Shown one piece after another: positions 19,632 through 30,455 of a stretch of 64,000 bases of DNA. Each line of letters opens with the position of its first letter. Within the stretch, counting starts at the first letter, position 1. A program made the translations under genes and the position numbers. This DNA is from Symbiodinium natans (lineage: Eukaryota; Sar; Dinophyceae; Suessiales; Symbiodiniaceae). The notes beneath the pieces were generated by a model. The model did not search any database. It was not told the DNA's origin and saw only the letters and a program-made list of their open reading frames with translations. Where the stretch lies: NCBI GenBank assembly GCA_905221605.1, contig CAJNDS010002340.1, positions 365,783 to 429,782 on the forward strand. The letters run 5' to 3'.

Positions 19632-20300
19632 TAGGGTTTAGGGTTTAGGGTTTAGGGTTTAGGGTTTAGGGTTTAGGGTTTAGGGTTTAGGGTTTGGGGT
19701 CAGGGTTTAGGGTTTAGGGTTTAGGGTCTAGGGTTTAGGGTTTAGGGTTTAGGGTTTAGGGTTTAGGGTTTCTTGGTACGACTTCGATTATTCTGAGTCT
19801 TGTTGTCGATGATCTCTAGGGTTATTGCCATCCACAATACGGATGAGAAAAAGGCCTCACTCTGTACTGCCTGCAGCACAAGGCACTTGTTGCAAGCGGC
19901 AGTAGCTCAGCTTGATGTATGAATATAAGGGACCCGTACTGTCGACCCTCAAATGGCAGGATTTTCTTGTAGTAAGGAGCCCAAGAAGGATCCCCAAATA
20001 AGGGACCCCTAATGTAGACCCCCAACTAGCAGGACCCCAATAAGGTTCCCACCCCCCAAGCAGCAGGATTCCCTTGTCATAAGGACCCCACTAAGGTTCT
20101 CCCCACATAGCAGGATTCCTGTAAAATAAGGACACTAAAATAGCAGGATTAACTTATCATAAGAACCCCAACAAGAGTCTAGGGTTTGGGGTTTGGGATT
20201 TGGGGGTTTAGGGTTTAGGGTTTAGGGTTTAGGGTTTAGGGTTTAGGGTTTAGGGTTTAGGGTTTAGGGTTTAGGGTTTAGGGTTTAGGGTTTAGGGTTG
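19632..20300. repeat. Telomere arrays around MITE family B debris
   Basis: TTTAGGG arrays lie at 19632-19770 and 20205-20300. Between them, 19920-20175 is a series of repeated 'blocks' of the type AGCAGGATTCCC and ATAAGGACCCC, apparently nested or tandem remains of MITE family B. 19780-19915 is unique and unassigned. Confidence 0.5.
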
Positions 20301-20309
20301 TTCGGAACA

Positions 20310-20390
20310 CACCCCCAATGTGATGCAGAGCTGGGCTGCTGGCGAGCTCCTTGTGGCCATTGGCTTCCGCCAGCTGTGCAGCTTTGGCGC
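20310..20390 (-). CDS. Ankyrin-repeat exon
   Basis: After ACAGAG|GC the frame reads AKAAQLAEANGHKELASSPA. The AAxLAxxxGHxEL pattern is the first helix-turn of an ankyrin repeat. Flanked by TTTAGGG arrays. Its protein partner is unknown; such repeats bind other proteins. Confidence 0.6.
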
Positions 20391-20401
20391 CTCTGTGGAG
20401 C

Positions 20402-20617
20402 TAGGGTTTAGGTTTAGGGTTTAGGGTTTAGGGTTTAGGGTTTAGGGTTTAGGGTTTAGGGTTTAGGGTTTAGGGTTTAGGGTTTAGGGTTCAGGGTTTA
20501 GGGTTTGGGGTTCAGGGTTTAGGGTTTAGGGCCCAGGGTTTAGGGTTTAGGGTTTAGGGTTTAGGGTTTAGGGTTTAGGGTTTAGGGTTTAGGGTTTAGG
20601 GTTTAGGGTTTAGGGTC
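20402..20617 (+). repeat. TTTAGGG array
   Basis: About 30 units with a few TTCAGGG, TTTGGGG and CCCAGGG variants in the middle. Confidence 0.85.
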
Positions 20618-21064
20618 TAAAGCAAGGGCCTGTGAACTCCGTCTGAGAGCGCCCGGTGCCCGAAGACCTTCCTCTGTATCCCGGAGTCCGAGACGCGCCA
20701 AAAACGAGAAGAACCCAAACCTCAAGGTATTCGTAGGGGTCATTTAGGGTTTGGGGTTTGGGGTTTAGGGTTTAGGGTTTAAGGTTTAGGGTTTAGGGTT
20801 TAGGGTTTAGGGGGCCCGAAGCCTCAAGGAAGGTATCGTTTAAGGGTTGCACAAGGGAATAATACTGAGGGCCCCTTCTAGGGGTCTCTCCTGAAAGCCC
20901 TCAAAAAAGCCCTAAACCGCCCTTGCCTGACGCCCGGAGGCAAGGGTTGGCGCCTCAGGCGTGGCTTGGGGTAGCTTAAGCGGCTTCGTGCTTCTCTGCC
21001 CAAAACAAGTCGCAGGAGAAGGCAACGCTCGAGCCCGAAACCCTAAACCCTAAACCCTAAATCC

Positions 21065-21154
21065 CTCTTTCATTCGGCAAAGGATGGCTCTTTCAGGCGA
21101 TGTACCGTTGTGCAGCAGGTGGTTGCAGATGGCGATGTTGCCAGCAGAGGCCGC
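21065..21154 (-). CDS. Ankyrin-repeat exon
   Basis: Exactly 30 codons: AASAGNIAICNHLLHNGTSP followed by ERAILCRMKE. AxxGNxxxCxxLLxxG matches an ankyrin helix pair. Acceptor TGAG|GC, phase 0 at both ends. It lies upstream (5') of the exon at 20310-20390 on the same strand and probably belongs to the same gene. Confidence 0.65.
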
Positions 21155-21656
21155 CTCACAGCGTCTGCTTCGGTGCTACAAAGGGCTTCGGGCTTACAGA
21201 CCCCCAACCCTAAAGCCCAAGCCCTAAACCCTAAACCCCTTGAGGAATAGGCTGTCTGTTCACACGACGTGGGAAGACAGACGGACGCCCGCCGCGCAGA
21301 AAACAGAAGCAATTTTCAACCCAGCCACAAGTTGTGGTATTCCGCGCCAGCAGGCATGGAGGACGTCTACACGGAAGCATAAGAGCATGTATTGAACGGA
21401 GAGGCGAACGAAGGAAAATCTGAGAAACGGCTCATATGTTCCTTCCTGCAGCTCTGCGAAAGGTTTCAATTATCGGCTGCTCACTTTGCTGCTGCCATTA
21501 AGTTACGTCGAGGATGATATAAGCAACTGTGCCGCCTTCTCGGGTCTTCGCGTATTCCCTGCACACGCGAGAGCACCTGGTTTCACCAGCCATTGAGCAC
21601 GAAGAGGCGTGAGACATGTTCAAAGCAGCGCCTCTTCATGAGAGGGCTGAAGAAGG

Positions 21657-21753
21657 CTAAACCCCAAACCCTAAACCCTAAACCCTAAACCCTAAACCCT
21701 AAACCCTAAACCCTAAACCCTAAACCCTAAACCCTAAACCCTAAACCCTAAAC
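21657..21753 (-). repeat. CCCTAAA array
   Basis: About 14 units, between two unassigned islands. Confidence 0.85.
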
Positions 21754-21803
21754 CTTGTTGGTTTTGTGTTGCTTGGTTGACATGCCTCTGGATGCCCTCA
21801 ATA

Positions 21804-21890
21804 CTAGCGCCATCTGGTGGCCGCGAAGCAGCCCGGAAGCTTCGGTGGCTCCGCATCCTTGATGCGCTCGAGAAGCCGCCCCTCCCACCC
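21804..21890 (-). CDS. Candidate terminal exon
   Basis: Minus frame GRLLERIKDAEPPKLPGCFA followed by ATRWR and TAG. Unknown family. Confidence 0.45.
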   Translation of the reverse strand, partial: GWEGRLLERIKDAEPPKLPGCFAATRWR

Positions 21891-22069
21891 CCGCCTAAAC
21901 GCGAAAAAAAAAGAACTGGGCTTAGGGTTTAGGGTTTAGGGTTTAGGGTTTAGGGTTTAGGGTTTAGGGTTTAGGGTTTAGGGTTTAGGGTTTAAGGCTT
22001 AGGGTTTAGGGTTTAGGGTTTAGGGGTTAGGGGTTAGGGGTTAGGGTTTAGGGTTTAGGGTTTATCCAG

Positions 22070-22500
22070 TCCCAGCCAAGGATTGCACCTTTGCGGCATC
22101 TTTCTTACTCAGTTAGCACTAGCACTTGCCGCTGCCTGCATCCACTTGGCTGGGTTGGAACATGCACGACAACTACTAATTGCTTAAGAACCCCGAAAAA
22201 ATGAAAAAATATATTCTTCCTTAAGGGTAATATTGAGATTATTACTTTTTTCTCAAGGCGAAGCCAAACAGCGACCAAAGCAGATGAAAGATGACATGAA
22301 AACAACGACCCAATTGGCAACGATGTAACATACATACATGGCACGCCAGTGCCTGGAAAACGGGCTGCGTGCAAGAATAACAAAACATCACACAAAAAGC
22401 GCCTAAAATGATCCCTGGAGAGTCCACAGTCATTGCAAGTCACCCTTCACACCTTCCCACCAACAACTCCACTCAACTCGACCCCACACCCCTCTAGCGG
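22070..22500. other. AT-richer island with a MITE family G end
   Basis: 22170-22260 begins CTAATTGCTTAAGAACCCC and resembles the 47443-47546 MITE. The 112-codon minus frame across it is probably not coding. Nothing else seen. Confidence 0.35.
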
Positions 22501-22686
22501 TAAACCTTTAAACCTGAAACCCTAAACCCTAAACCCTAAACCCTAAACCCTAAACCCTAAACCCTAAACCCTACTTATAACTACCCATGAACCTTCAAGT
22601 AAACTCTCTGAGTCCGGCTCCGGGCCCTGAGCTTCCGACCCACATCAAGGGAGTGCGGAGACGAGATCCATCACGATGATCCTCCA

Positions 22687-22865
22687 TTCCAGCCCCCTCA
22701 ACCCTAAACCCTAAACCCTAAACCCGAAACCCGAAACCCTAAACCCTAAACCCTAAACCCTAAACCCTAAACCCTAAACCCTAAACCCTAAACCCTAAAC
22801 CCTAAACCCTAACCCTAAACCCTAAACCCTAAACCCTAACCCTAAACCCTAAACCCTAGACCCTG
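22687..22865 (-). repeat. CCCTAAA array with CCCTAA (6-bp) units
   Basis: About 24 units. Two isolated 6-bp CCCTAA units break the 7-bp register. Confidence 0.85.
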
Positions 22866-23051
22866 AACCTTATAGGGTTCTGGAGTTTAGGCCTTTGGGG
22901 GCTTTTGGGCTTGAGGGTTTGCACAGAAGGGCTTAAGGGCTTGGGCCTCCCCAAAGCACGAAGCGGCAGCAAGACACAGCTTACAAGGGGCACTGTTTAG
23001 GGTTTAGGGTTTAGGGTTTAGGGTTTGGGGTTTGGGGTTTGGGGTTCAGGG

Positions 23052-23105
23052 GTAAGGCACTGGGGCACCAGCGATCTCAGCACCCTCTTCCAAAAGCTGG
23101 CAGAC
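23052..23105 (-). CDS. Possible ankyrin-type exon
   Basis: After GCGACAG|GT the minus frame reads VCQLLEEGAEIAGAPVPY, similar to an ankyrin second helix plus loop. The opposite strand also has an open terminal frame (LFQKLADLSPGAVMAACV), so strand is not certain. Confidence 0.4.
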
Positions 23106-23264
23106 CTGTCGCCAGGCGCAGTCATGGCTGCTTGTGTGTAGGGAGCCCTCTCTGAAACCCTAAACCCTAGCCCTAAACCCTAAACCCCCTACACCCTGCC
23201 ATTCCCTTAACCCTAGCACTCGAAGAAAACCTATAACCATGCAGAAACCCAGCCTGAAATTCCT

Positions 23265-23392
23265 GAAGTCCAACAGCCCGGCCTCTGACTGATTTCCCCG
23301 ATAGGCAGCGCCGTCCGTTCCCACCAGCTCTTTGCCTTCCAGAACGGATTGAAACTTCGACCGTGGACGGCTTCGGTCCCCCTTAGTTTAGG
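23265..23392 (-). CDS. Candidate exon
   Basis: Open minus frame of about 42 codons: RPRSKFQSVLEGKELVGTDG then AAYRGNQSEAGLLDFR. Unknown family. Confidence 0.45.
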
Positions 23393-23839
23393 ATTTGGGG
23401 TTTAGGGTTTGGGGCTTAGGTTTTTGTAACTGTTTGGGCTTTTCGGGGCTTGCTACCCTCAACCCTAAACCTTTTGGGGAAATGGTTGTCTAGGTTTCCC
23501 TAAGATTCTAAGGGCGGCACTGAGGCAGGAGACCGATTGCTTCAGCAGAACCAGTCCAGCTCGAGCCTGCAAGCAACAGGCGCAGGGTTGAAGGTTTAGG
23601 GTTTAGGGTTTAGGGTTTAGGGTTTAGGGTTTAGGGTTTAGGGTTTAGGGTTTAGGGTTTAGGGTTGAGGGCTTGGGGTTTAGGGCTTAGGGTTTGTAAT
23701 CCCTTCACCCTAATATTGAACCCCCCCCTACCCCCTAAAAAATTAAATACCCCCCGCCCCCTACAACTCAAATATAACGATACTGGGAATATTTACTATT
23801 CGGGGGGTAGGGAAGGGGAGGGGGGGATGAGACCTAGGG

Positions 23840-23935
23840 GGAGGAGAACGTACCCCAAACCGCTACACCGTCCTCCAGAGACCTGTTTGAAATCCGGCTG
23901 CCCGAACCACCGCCGAAATCGAATGCCAGGACTCC
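23840..23935 (-). CDS. Candidate exon
   Basis: Minus frame VLAFDFGGGSGSRISNRSLE followed by DGVAVWG. The DFGGGS motif recalls an ATP-binding loop of the actin/HSP70 fold, but the exon is too short to assign. Confidence 0.35.
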
Positions 23936-24070
23936 GTTAACCCGGAAGCCCTCAACCCTACACCCTAAATCAAAGCAACCCACTTAGCCCCGCAAATCTC
24001 CAACGAAACTGCTCCCTCACCTAAGCCCTCTAAACCACAAACCCCAAAATGCTTAGAGGTTTAGGGTTTT

Positions 24071-24190
24071 GGTACAATGGGGGTTTACGACAATAGGGGA
24101 CCCTAATATTGACCCCCAGATAGTAGGGATCCCCTTATAAGCAGGACCCCAAGAAGGTACCCCTATTCTCGTAAACCCCCAATGAATAAA
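24071..24190 (+). mobile_element. MITE family B copy
   Basis: Termini TGGGGGTTTACGACAATAGG and CTCGTAAACCCCCAATG form an inverted repeat of about 14 bp; the interior has GACCCCAAGAAGGTACCCC. Other copies: 49192-49300, 51465-51572 (reverse), with partial copies at 2618-2700, 43960-44040 and 47950-48055. Confidence 0.65.
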
Positions 24191-24490
24191 CACCTGGCCC
24201 CGAAAGCCCCTGAAAGGTCCCCTTTAAACACCCGCGCCGGCAGCGACTCAAGTGGGTCTGGTTCTCCAGCCCTGCGCCTCACGCTGCTGTCGGGGGACTT
24301 TTCGGATTTATGGTTTCGGGTTTAAGGTTTAGGGTTTGAGGGCTTCGGGTTTAGGGTCTGGAGGCTGGTCGTCTCCGGGGTTTTGGGTTCAAGGCTTAGG
24401 GTTTTGTAGGGCCTTGGGGGGCAGACAGGCTTGTCTTACCAGTTCCAAACCCTACACTCCCTGAAGTCTAAACCCTACGCAAGGGTTGCT

Positions 24491-25840
24491 AAACCCTAAA
24501 CCCTAAACCCTAAACCCTAAACCCTAAACCCTAAACCCTAAACCCTAAACCCTAAGCCCCAAAAGAAAAGGGCTCAGACGTCAGCTCTCGAAGCCGGCCC
24601 CTAAAACTATGAAACCTAAAACACCTGAAGCTCTGAAACACTACAACTCTAACTCTGTTGATTTGGGTGCCTTTGTCCGGGGCTTTCGGGGATCTGGACC
24701 TCGATGAGCGTAGGGCTTTGGGGTTTCCTCTGAGGTGTTTGGGTTTAGGGTTTAGGGTTCAGGGTTCAGGGGTATACCTAAAACAACCCTTTACCACCTT
24801 ACAAAATGCAGATTAGCCCCCACCCAGCCACCCACAGACGCAATACCCCACGCCGGGCGTGCCTAAACTGGAAACTCCAAGATTGAAACCCTAGCAGACC
24901 CAAAACCCTACCTAAAGCCCGAAACACAGAACCCCAGTACCCTAACCCCAATCCCAAAAAATAGCCTTCAAGACGGGCATTCCCCAGACCCTAAAAACCA
25001 TAAGCCACACTACCCCTAAGCCCAAACCCCACCACTCGACCGGCTGTGTAAGCCAAATCTGGCTCTGCCTGTGAAAAAACATGCCGCCAACTGGGCCCAA
25101 AAATGGCTCCTAAATCGGGCTCCAATTTGAGGCTCCAACCTGCCACGCGAAGCAGGGTTTGCGGCTGAGGGCTTCTGAACCCCGAAACTGACAGGAAGTA
25201 GTCTCTGGCGGCGTTTGGTTCCCAAACCCTCAACCCTAAACCCTAAACCCTCAGCCCTCAACCCTAAACCCCTCAACCCTAAACCCTCAACCCTAAACCC
25301 TCAACCCTAAACCCTAAACTCCAAACCCTTTCCACTGCCTCCCTCCAAGTGCAAATCCGGCCTCAAAACTGTCGTGCCATGCACCTTTGCAGCTCATGTG
25401 GCCGAGGTTAGGGGCCGCTCTCAAGGTTTGGGGTTTAGGGTTTAGGGTTTAGGGTTTAGGGTTTAGGGTTCAGGGTTTGGGGGTTTAGGGGACTCCTTTG
25501 TGTTTTGGGCGCTTCGGTGTCTCTTTAGTGAACCCGACTGCAGAGAGAGCTCCCTGGTAGCTCACGGTCTGCAGAGCGCCAAGGCACGAGGGAGAAGCAC
25601 GGTCCTGTCGTCACGCAGGCCTCGAAGTAACAAAGGCACTGGTTCAGGGTTGGGGTCGAGAGATTACGGGTTTAAGGCTTGCAGGGTTGAGTTGGTTGTA
25701 GTCCGCGGATCCTGGGGTTTAAGGTGGAGGGCTTAGGGCTTAGGGCGTATAACGAGGCCGCATTTCCGATACCTTAGAGCCCGGGGGTTATAGGGTTTAG
25801 GGTTTCGGGTTTAGGGTTTAAGGGGATGCCCCCACAAACA
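24491..25840. other. Mixed telomere debris with weak coding islands
   Basis: CCCTAAA arrays at 24491-24556 and 25230-25320 (many CCCTCAA variants), TTTAGGG variants at 25430-25490. The island 25035-25175 is open on the minus strand (WSLKLEPDLGAIFGPSWRHV) and may be an exon. 25500-25740 is not convincing. Confidence 0.4.
25035..25180 (-). CDS. Candidate exon
   Basis: Minus frame LLRVAGWSLKLEPDLGAIFG then PSWRHVFSQAEPDLAYTAGR. Unknown family; the competing minus frame (LEPQIGARFRSHFWAQ) is also open. Confidence 0.4.
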
Positions 25841-25859
25841 CTCCAAACCTTGCTTGCAC

Positions 25860-25997
25860 GAACCCATGGAGGATGCCCAGATCGGAAAGAATGGAAATTC
25901 CCCGCGGCGGCTTTGTGGCCAAGATTCCTCCGCAGAAAGCTTCACCCCGCCGCTTACCTATCCCCCCCATCTTAAAAAAATATTTATATATATATAC

Positions 25998-26028
<31 letters not shown>

Positions 26029-26191
26029 AGAAGAATAAGCAGAAGAATAGTACTAACAATAATTGTATAATATACTTCTCGCCCCCGAGCACCCCCGCCT
26101 GGCCTCCTGAACTCTTTTTCGGAGACATCCCAAACCCTCCGACCTGCGACAGCGGACCTGCCGGGCAGAAAAAGGGGTTGGCTCGTTTCAT
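25860..26191 (-). CDS. Candidate gene start, two exons
   Basis: ATG at 26191 opens MKRANPFFCPAGPLSQVGGF, followed by KKSSGGQAGVLGGEK (exon 26075-26191). An AT-rich intron (about 25971-26074, containing (TA)n) separates it from exon about 25860-25970, GEAFCGGILATKPPRGISIL. Frame is kept if the junction falls at AAG. This could be the N-terminus of the minus-strand gene that continues leftward. Confidence 0.5.
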
Positions 26192-26510
26192 TTCGGGGGG
26201 CTAGGGTTTAGGGTTTAGGGTTTAGGTTTTAGGGTTTAGGGCTTTGGGTTTAGGGTCTAGGGTCCCTGTTGCGAGATCGCTTTCAGCATCCCTGAGTTTG
26301 AAGGGCCCGTACTAGAGTTAGGGCGTTCGAAAGGGACCACAAAGTATACAGAGCTGGCTTTGGGAGGCTTTCGGTCCTTGAGAAAGACCGGAAGACATGA
26401 TTATGGCGTCCAGAGTGACTGAATCTGCAGGCCCTACTCCCTGAAACCCTAAAAACAAGCTACTTTAGTACCTGGCACTTTAGGGCTTAGGGTTTAGGGC
26501 TATAGGAAAC

Positions 26511-26585
26511 CCTTAAGGCAGCTCTACTTTCTAGATGTTCCCGTAGCGCTGCCGCCCAAACCTCCCAAAGAAGTGAATCCAAGAC
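26511..26585 (-). CDS. Candidate exon
   Basis: Acceptor TTTTAG|GTC, then VLDSLLWEVWAAALREHLES and RAALR, an amphipathic helix. Unknown family. Confidence 0.5.
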
Positions 26586-26779
26586 CTAAAATAAGAGTGA
26601 ACATTTCGCGGGAATTTCTGGGGGGAAGGCTTGAGAATCCCAATGACTTCTAGGGGTGTGGGTCTTCACTCCTAAAACCTAAACCCTAAGCCCTGAACCC
26701 TAAACCCCAAACCCCACACTCTGGGCCCTAAACCCTCCTAAAACCTGAACCCCCAAGAACACGAGCCAGCGGGATTCAC

Positions 26780-26826
26780 CTGACCCCCCGGGCCTTGGCC
26801 AGGAATTGGCCACTGATCAAAGAGAC
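26780..26826 (-). CDS. Candidate 47-bp exon
   Basis: Flanked by a textbook CTGTAG|GTC acceptor and CAG|GTGAAT donor. Encodes VSLISGQFLAKARGV. Confidence 0.5.
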
Positions 26827-26865
26827 CTACAGCGGCCCAAGGGACTGTTAACCCTAAACCGCCGG

Positions 26866-27010
26866 TTTAGGGTTTAGGGTTTAGGGTTTAGGGTTTAGGG
26901 TTGGTTTAGGGTTTAGGGTTTAGGGTTTAGGGTTCAGGGTTTAGGGTTTAGGGTTTAGGGTTTAGGGTTTAGGGTTTAGGGTTTAGGGTTTAAGGGTTTA
27001 AGGGTTTAGG
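26866..27010 (+). repeat. TTTAGGG array with a tail-to-tail start
   Basis: About 19 units. It begins with the palindrome AACCCTAAACC-GCC-GGTTTAGGGTT at 26851-26875. Confidence 0.85.
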
Positions 27011-27029
27011 GCTTGGGGCCCTAAAAGCC

Positions 27030-27107
27030 TAAAGCCCTCACTTCTGGACTCAGCGCATCTTGCATCTTGCATCTTGCGGGGCGAACGGCCTCCAGCTCAA
27101 GCTCCTC
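27030..27107 (-). CDS. Candidate exon
   Basis: Acceptor CTGCAG|GAG, then EELELEAVRPARCKMQDALS and PEVRA. Contains a short CATCTTG triplication on the plus strand (27053-27076). Confidence 0.45.
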
Positions 27108-27285
27108 CTGCAGTCTTCACCGACATGGTGCTTGTTTGGGTTTAGGGCTTAGGGTTTAGGATTTAGGGTTTAGGGTTTAGGGTTCAGCATCTCAAGTCCA
27201 AGCATTCACTAGTCAAGCAATTACTCCAGGAAAATACCCACCCGCCCAAAGAATCCCACAACATTAAGAAAATATTTTACTTATA

Positions 27286-27788
27286 GAACGACCTTGCCCA
27301 TGCCCAATAAAACGGCGACCTTGCCCAGTAAAACAGCGACCTTGCCCAGTAAAACGGCGACCTTGCCCAATAAAACGGCGACCTTGCCCAGTAAAACGCC
27401 CAGTAAAACAGCGACCTTGCCCAGTAAAACGGCGACCTTGCCCAGTAAAACGGCGACCTTGCCCAGTAAAACGGCGACCTTGCCCAGTAAAACAGCGACC
27501 TTGCCCAGTAAAACGGCGACCTTGCCCAGTAAAACGGCGACCTTGCCGACCTTGCCCAGTAAAACGGCGACCTTCGGACACCACCCCATGCCCAGTAAAA
27601 ATGCTACCTTCGGGGAGGTCGCATTTTTACTGGGCAGGGGCGGAAGGTCGCCGTTTTACTGGGCAAGGTCGCCGTTTTACTGGGCAAGGTCGCCGTTTTA
27701 CTGGGCAAGGTCGATTTTGGTCAAAAAATCGACCTTGCCCAGTAAAACGGCGACCTTGCCCAGTAAAACGGCGACCTTGCCCAGTAAC
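27286..27788. repeat. 21-bp minisatellite with inverted segments
   Basis: Unit CGGCGACCTTGCCCAGTAAAA, about 20 copies. Orientation is forward at 27286-27600, reverse at about 27618-27718, forward again at 27725-27788. The 21-bp period is a multiple of three and has no stop, so long frames arise on both strands. These frames are not evidence of a gene. Confidence 0.9.
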
Positions 27789-27889
27789 TCCTTAACATTT
27801 AAATTATATATGAAAGAGAGGTTTAGGGTTTAGGGTTTCGGGTTTAGGGTTTAGGGTTTGCTCAAGTGGGGGGGGGGGTACTTGTCCAA

Positions 27890-28800
27890 GATAGGCGTGT
27901 CCCTACCGAGACCCCTGGAAGAATCCAAAAGGGGATCCCTTTAAGGGTTCCTAAAGATCACCCTGGGAGTTCTACTGTCTGGATCCTCCTCCCAGGAGTC
28001 TGGGTAATCCCAAAACAAACGCTCTAATCCTTGTTAAAGCAAACCTAAGAACCCCAAGCTCGGCGATCAGCTTCACGCTGGAGCTGCGCACGTCACAACC
28101 CAACCCTAAACTCCAGACCCCAAACCCCCAAACCCCTCACCCCTGCCCACCAAGAGTATCCCCCTACCCCCCCTGAACCCTAAATCCTGAACCCTAAACC
28201 CCAAATCCCAAGTCCTAAACCCTGAACCCTAAACCCTAAGCCCTAAACCCTAAACCCCAAACCCCAAACCCTCCCCCCCGGCCCCAAGGGCTGCAAGATC
28301 CCAAGGCACCTCGGCATGGCTCGACTTCCTTCTGGACATGCCCGGGTGACCTCAACTTCTTTGTAGGGTTTAGGGTTTAGGGTTTAGGGTTCAGGGTTTC
28401 GGGTTTAGGGTTTAGGGTTTAGGGTTTGGGGTTTGGGGTTTAGGGTTTGGGGTTTGGGGTTTGGGGTTTAGGGTTTAGAGTTTAGGGTTTAGCCTCAGCT
28501 TCGTTTTAGGGTTTAGCGTTTAGGGTTTAGGGTTTAGGGTTTAGGGTTTAGGGTTTAGGGTTTAGGTTTGGGGTTTAGGGTTTAGGGTTTAGGGTTTAGG
28601 GTTTGGGGTTTGGGGTTTGGGGGGTTTTGGGGGGTTTGGGGGGTTTGGGGGTTTGGGGGTTTGGGGGGTTTGGGGGGTTTGTGGGGTTTTGGGGGGTTTG
28701 GGGGTTTTTTGGGGGGTTTGGGGGGTTTGGGAAAGCTGAGGTATTGGGGGGGTTTGGGGGGTTTGGGGGGTTTGGGGGGTTTGGGGGGTTTGGGGTTTAA
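27890..28800. repeat. Telomere-variant tracts
   Basis: 27900-28020 is a diverged MITE-like stretch (AATCCAAAAGGGGATCCC). 28130-28275 is CCCTAAA/CCCCAAA, 28365-28610 TTTAGGG, and 28612-28795 a TTTGGGGGG-type tract where the unit has grown to 8-9 bp. The island 28280-28360 is open on both strands and not assigned. Confidence 0.65.
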
Positions 28801-29084
28801 GGTTTAGGGTTTCGGGGGTTCAGGGTTTAGGGCTGTTGGGGGGCTGTGTGGGGTGCAAGGGTGTTGGTAGGGCGTCAAGGCGTTGGGCCGTCAGGGTCTA
28901 CGGGGTCGCGAGGGCTTCGAGGACGTGCTGAGGGCTTTGGGTTTAGAGTTTCAGGTTTAGGTCTTGGGGCTCGGGGCTTGGCACTTGTTGAGGCGCCCCC
29001 TAAGCCCTCAACTCCGAACGACAAGTCTAAGCGCCTTATCATGGGTCATAGGGGTCCCCGAACCTCCCCCCGAAGGGTCTCCTC

Positions 29085-29341
29085 CACATGTCCCCCAAGA
29101 CTTCCCAAGACTCACTGTCCGTCTTGGACTTGGGAAGTTTCGCATGAAGACTCAGGAAGCTCCCATGTGGGAAGACTGGTCAACCGCAGGTCTTTCCAAA
29201 CAAAGCACAAACCATCCGCGGAGTCTCAAGTATGTACAGGGGTGCTGGGTCTACCGACCAAGGTTTCAAGCAGCACATACGCTGGCACCGAATTTGTCCA
29301 AGAAGTGGCTTGACTTGAGGTGCTGCCACGATGGGCGGTGA
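29085..29341 (+). CDS. Candidate coding segment, plus strand
   Basis: Open to a TGA at 29339: KFRMKTQEAPMWEDWSTAGL, NHPRSLKYVQGCWVYRPRFQ, LSKKWLDLRCCHDGR. No telomere repeats inside. Unknown family. Confidence 0.4.
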
Positions 29342-29449
29342 TCCTCTTGGTCCGTTTCCAACCCTAAACCCTAAACCCTAAACCCCAAACCCTAAACCCT
29401 AAACCATAAACCCTAAACCCTAAACCCTAAACCCTAAAAACCAAACCCT

Positions 29450-29588
29450 GTGGTCAGTGCCTCATGTCGATACCTTGGAAAATCATAAGCCGACGCGCCA
29501 GGCACGTCGCAGCGGAGCCCGAAGCCCTTCGCCCTCCAAGCTCTGTGAGACACATGGACATGGACCGGCAAAAGCAGCTTTTTGGAGA
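29450..29588 (-). CDS. Candidate exon
   Basis: Whole island open on the minus strand: KKLLLPVHVHVSHRAWRAKG then FGLRCDVPGASAYDFPRYRH. Unknown family. Confidence 0.5.
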
Positions 29589-29654
29589 CCCTAAACCCCA
29601 AACCCTAAGCCAACCCTAAACCCTAAACCCAGAGCTTGGAGACTTGAGGTTTTC

Positions 29655-29790
29655 GGGTTCGGTGACTTCAAGTCTAAAGCAGAAGATCGCTGACGCACGA
29701 GTCGTCTGCCAGCTCCCTCGGAGCAGCGCCAGCCGTAAGGAGCTTCAACTGGACGACTGGCACCTGCAACCTGTGCATCGAAACCCTCGC
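29655..29790 (+). CDS. Candidate exon, plus strand
   Basis: Open frame SLKQKIADARVVCQLPRSSA then SRKELQLDDWHLQPVHR; other frames have stops. Unknown family. Confidence 0.5.
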
Positions 29791-30131
29791 CCCGAAACCC
29801 CCAACCCTAAACCCTGAAGCTTTTCAGCTTTGGGGTTTCGGCGTTCGGGCCTTGGGGCTTCGGTGTCAGCATCTGAGGCGAGAAGGTTCGAGAATCCGGC
29901 TTTCTTGAAGCACATGGGTATATGGGTTTAGGGGCTAGCCGTTTTAGGGTCAGCAACTTATCCCAAAACACCATAATCCTAATTCCTGGAACCCCCCGGG
30001 AAGGGCACGCCCTGCTTGGGGAAACCCCTCACAAAAACAAAAACTCATCTGCCCACGATCCCGACGGCGCGGCGCAACCTCAACAGCACACACGCCAACC
30101 CCAGAACCCCAAACCACAGCATCACCTGAAC

Positions 30132-30343
30132 CCGCAACCCTCAGCCCTAAACCCTGAACCCTGAACCCTGAACCCTGAACCCTGAACCCTAACCCCTGAA
30201 CCCTGAACCCTGAACCCAAAACCCAAAACCCTGAACCCTGAACCCTGAACTCTAAACCCTAAACCCTAAACCCTAAACCCTAAACCCTAAACCCTAAACC
30301 CTAAACCCTAAACCCTAAACCCTAAACCCTAAACCCTAAACCT
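30132..30343 (-). repeat. CCCTGAA then CCCTAAA array
   Basis: About 14 CCCTGAA-type units are followed abruptly by about 14 CCCTAAA units, so one variant dominates half the array. Confidence 0.85.
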
Positions 30344-30350
30344 TGGCCAC

Positions 30351-30455
30351 CTCCCGGCCAAGAGCTCGCGCAGCTCTTTGCAGCTTGCCGTCTCGTGAAT
30401 CGACAGGTCCGCCACTTCATTGCCTGGCAACGGGTCGCCAAAGGAAGCCAGGGGT
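30351..30455 (-). CDS. Candidate exon
   Basis: Minus frame LASFGDPLPGNEVADLSIHE then TASCKELRELLAGR, with a GGGAG|GTGGCC donor. The pattern resembles the start of a ubiquitin-like fold used in many dinoflagellate ankyrin/HEAT proteins, but this is only an impression. Confidence 0.55.

Noticed and set aside
27286-27788. CRISPR-like array
   Set aside because: Repeats are directly tandem with no unique spacers of constant length, and the organism is eukaryotic; the same holds for 10235-10722.
27264-27833. Long ORFs of the TATLPSK and GRRFTGQ type
   Set aside because: The 21-bp minisatellite is a multiple of three without stops on either strand; opposite-strand frames are equally long, so there is no coding signal.
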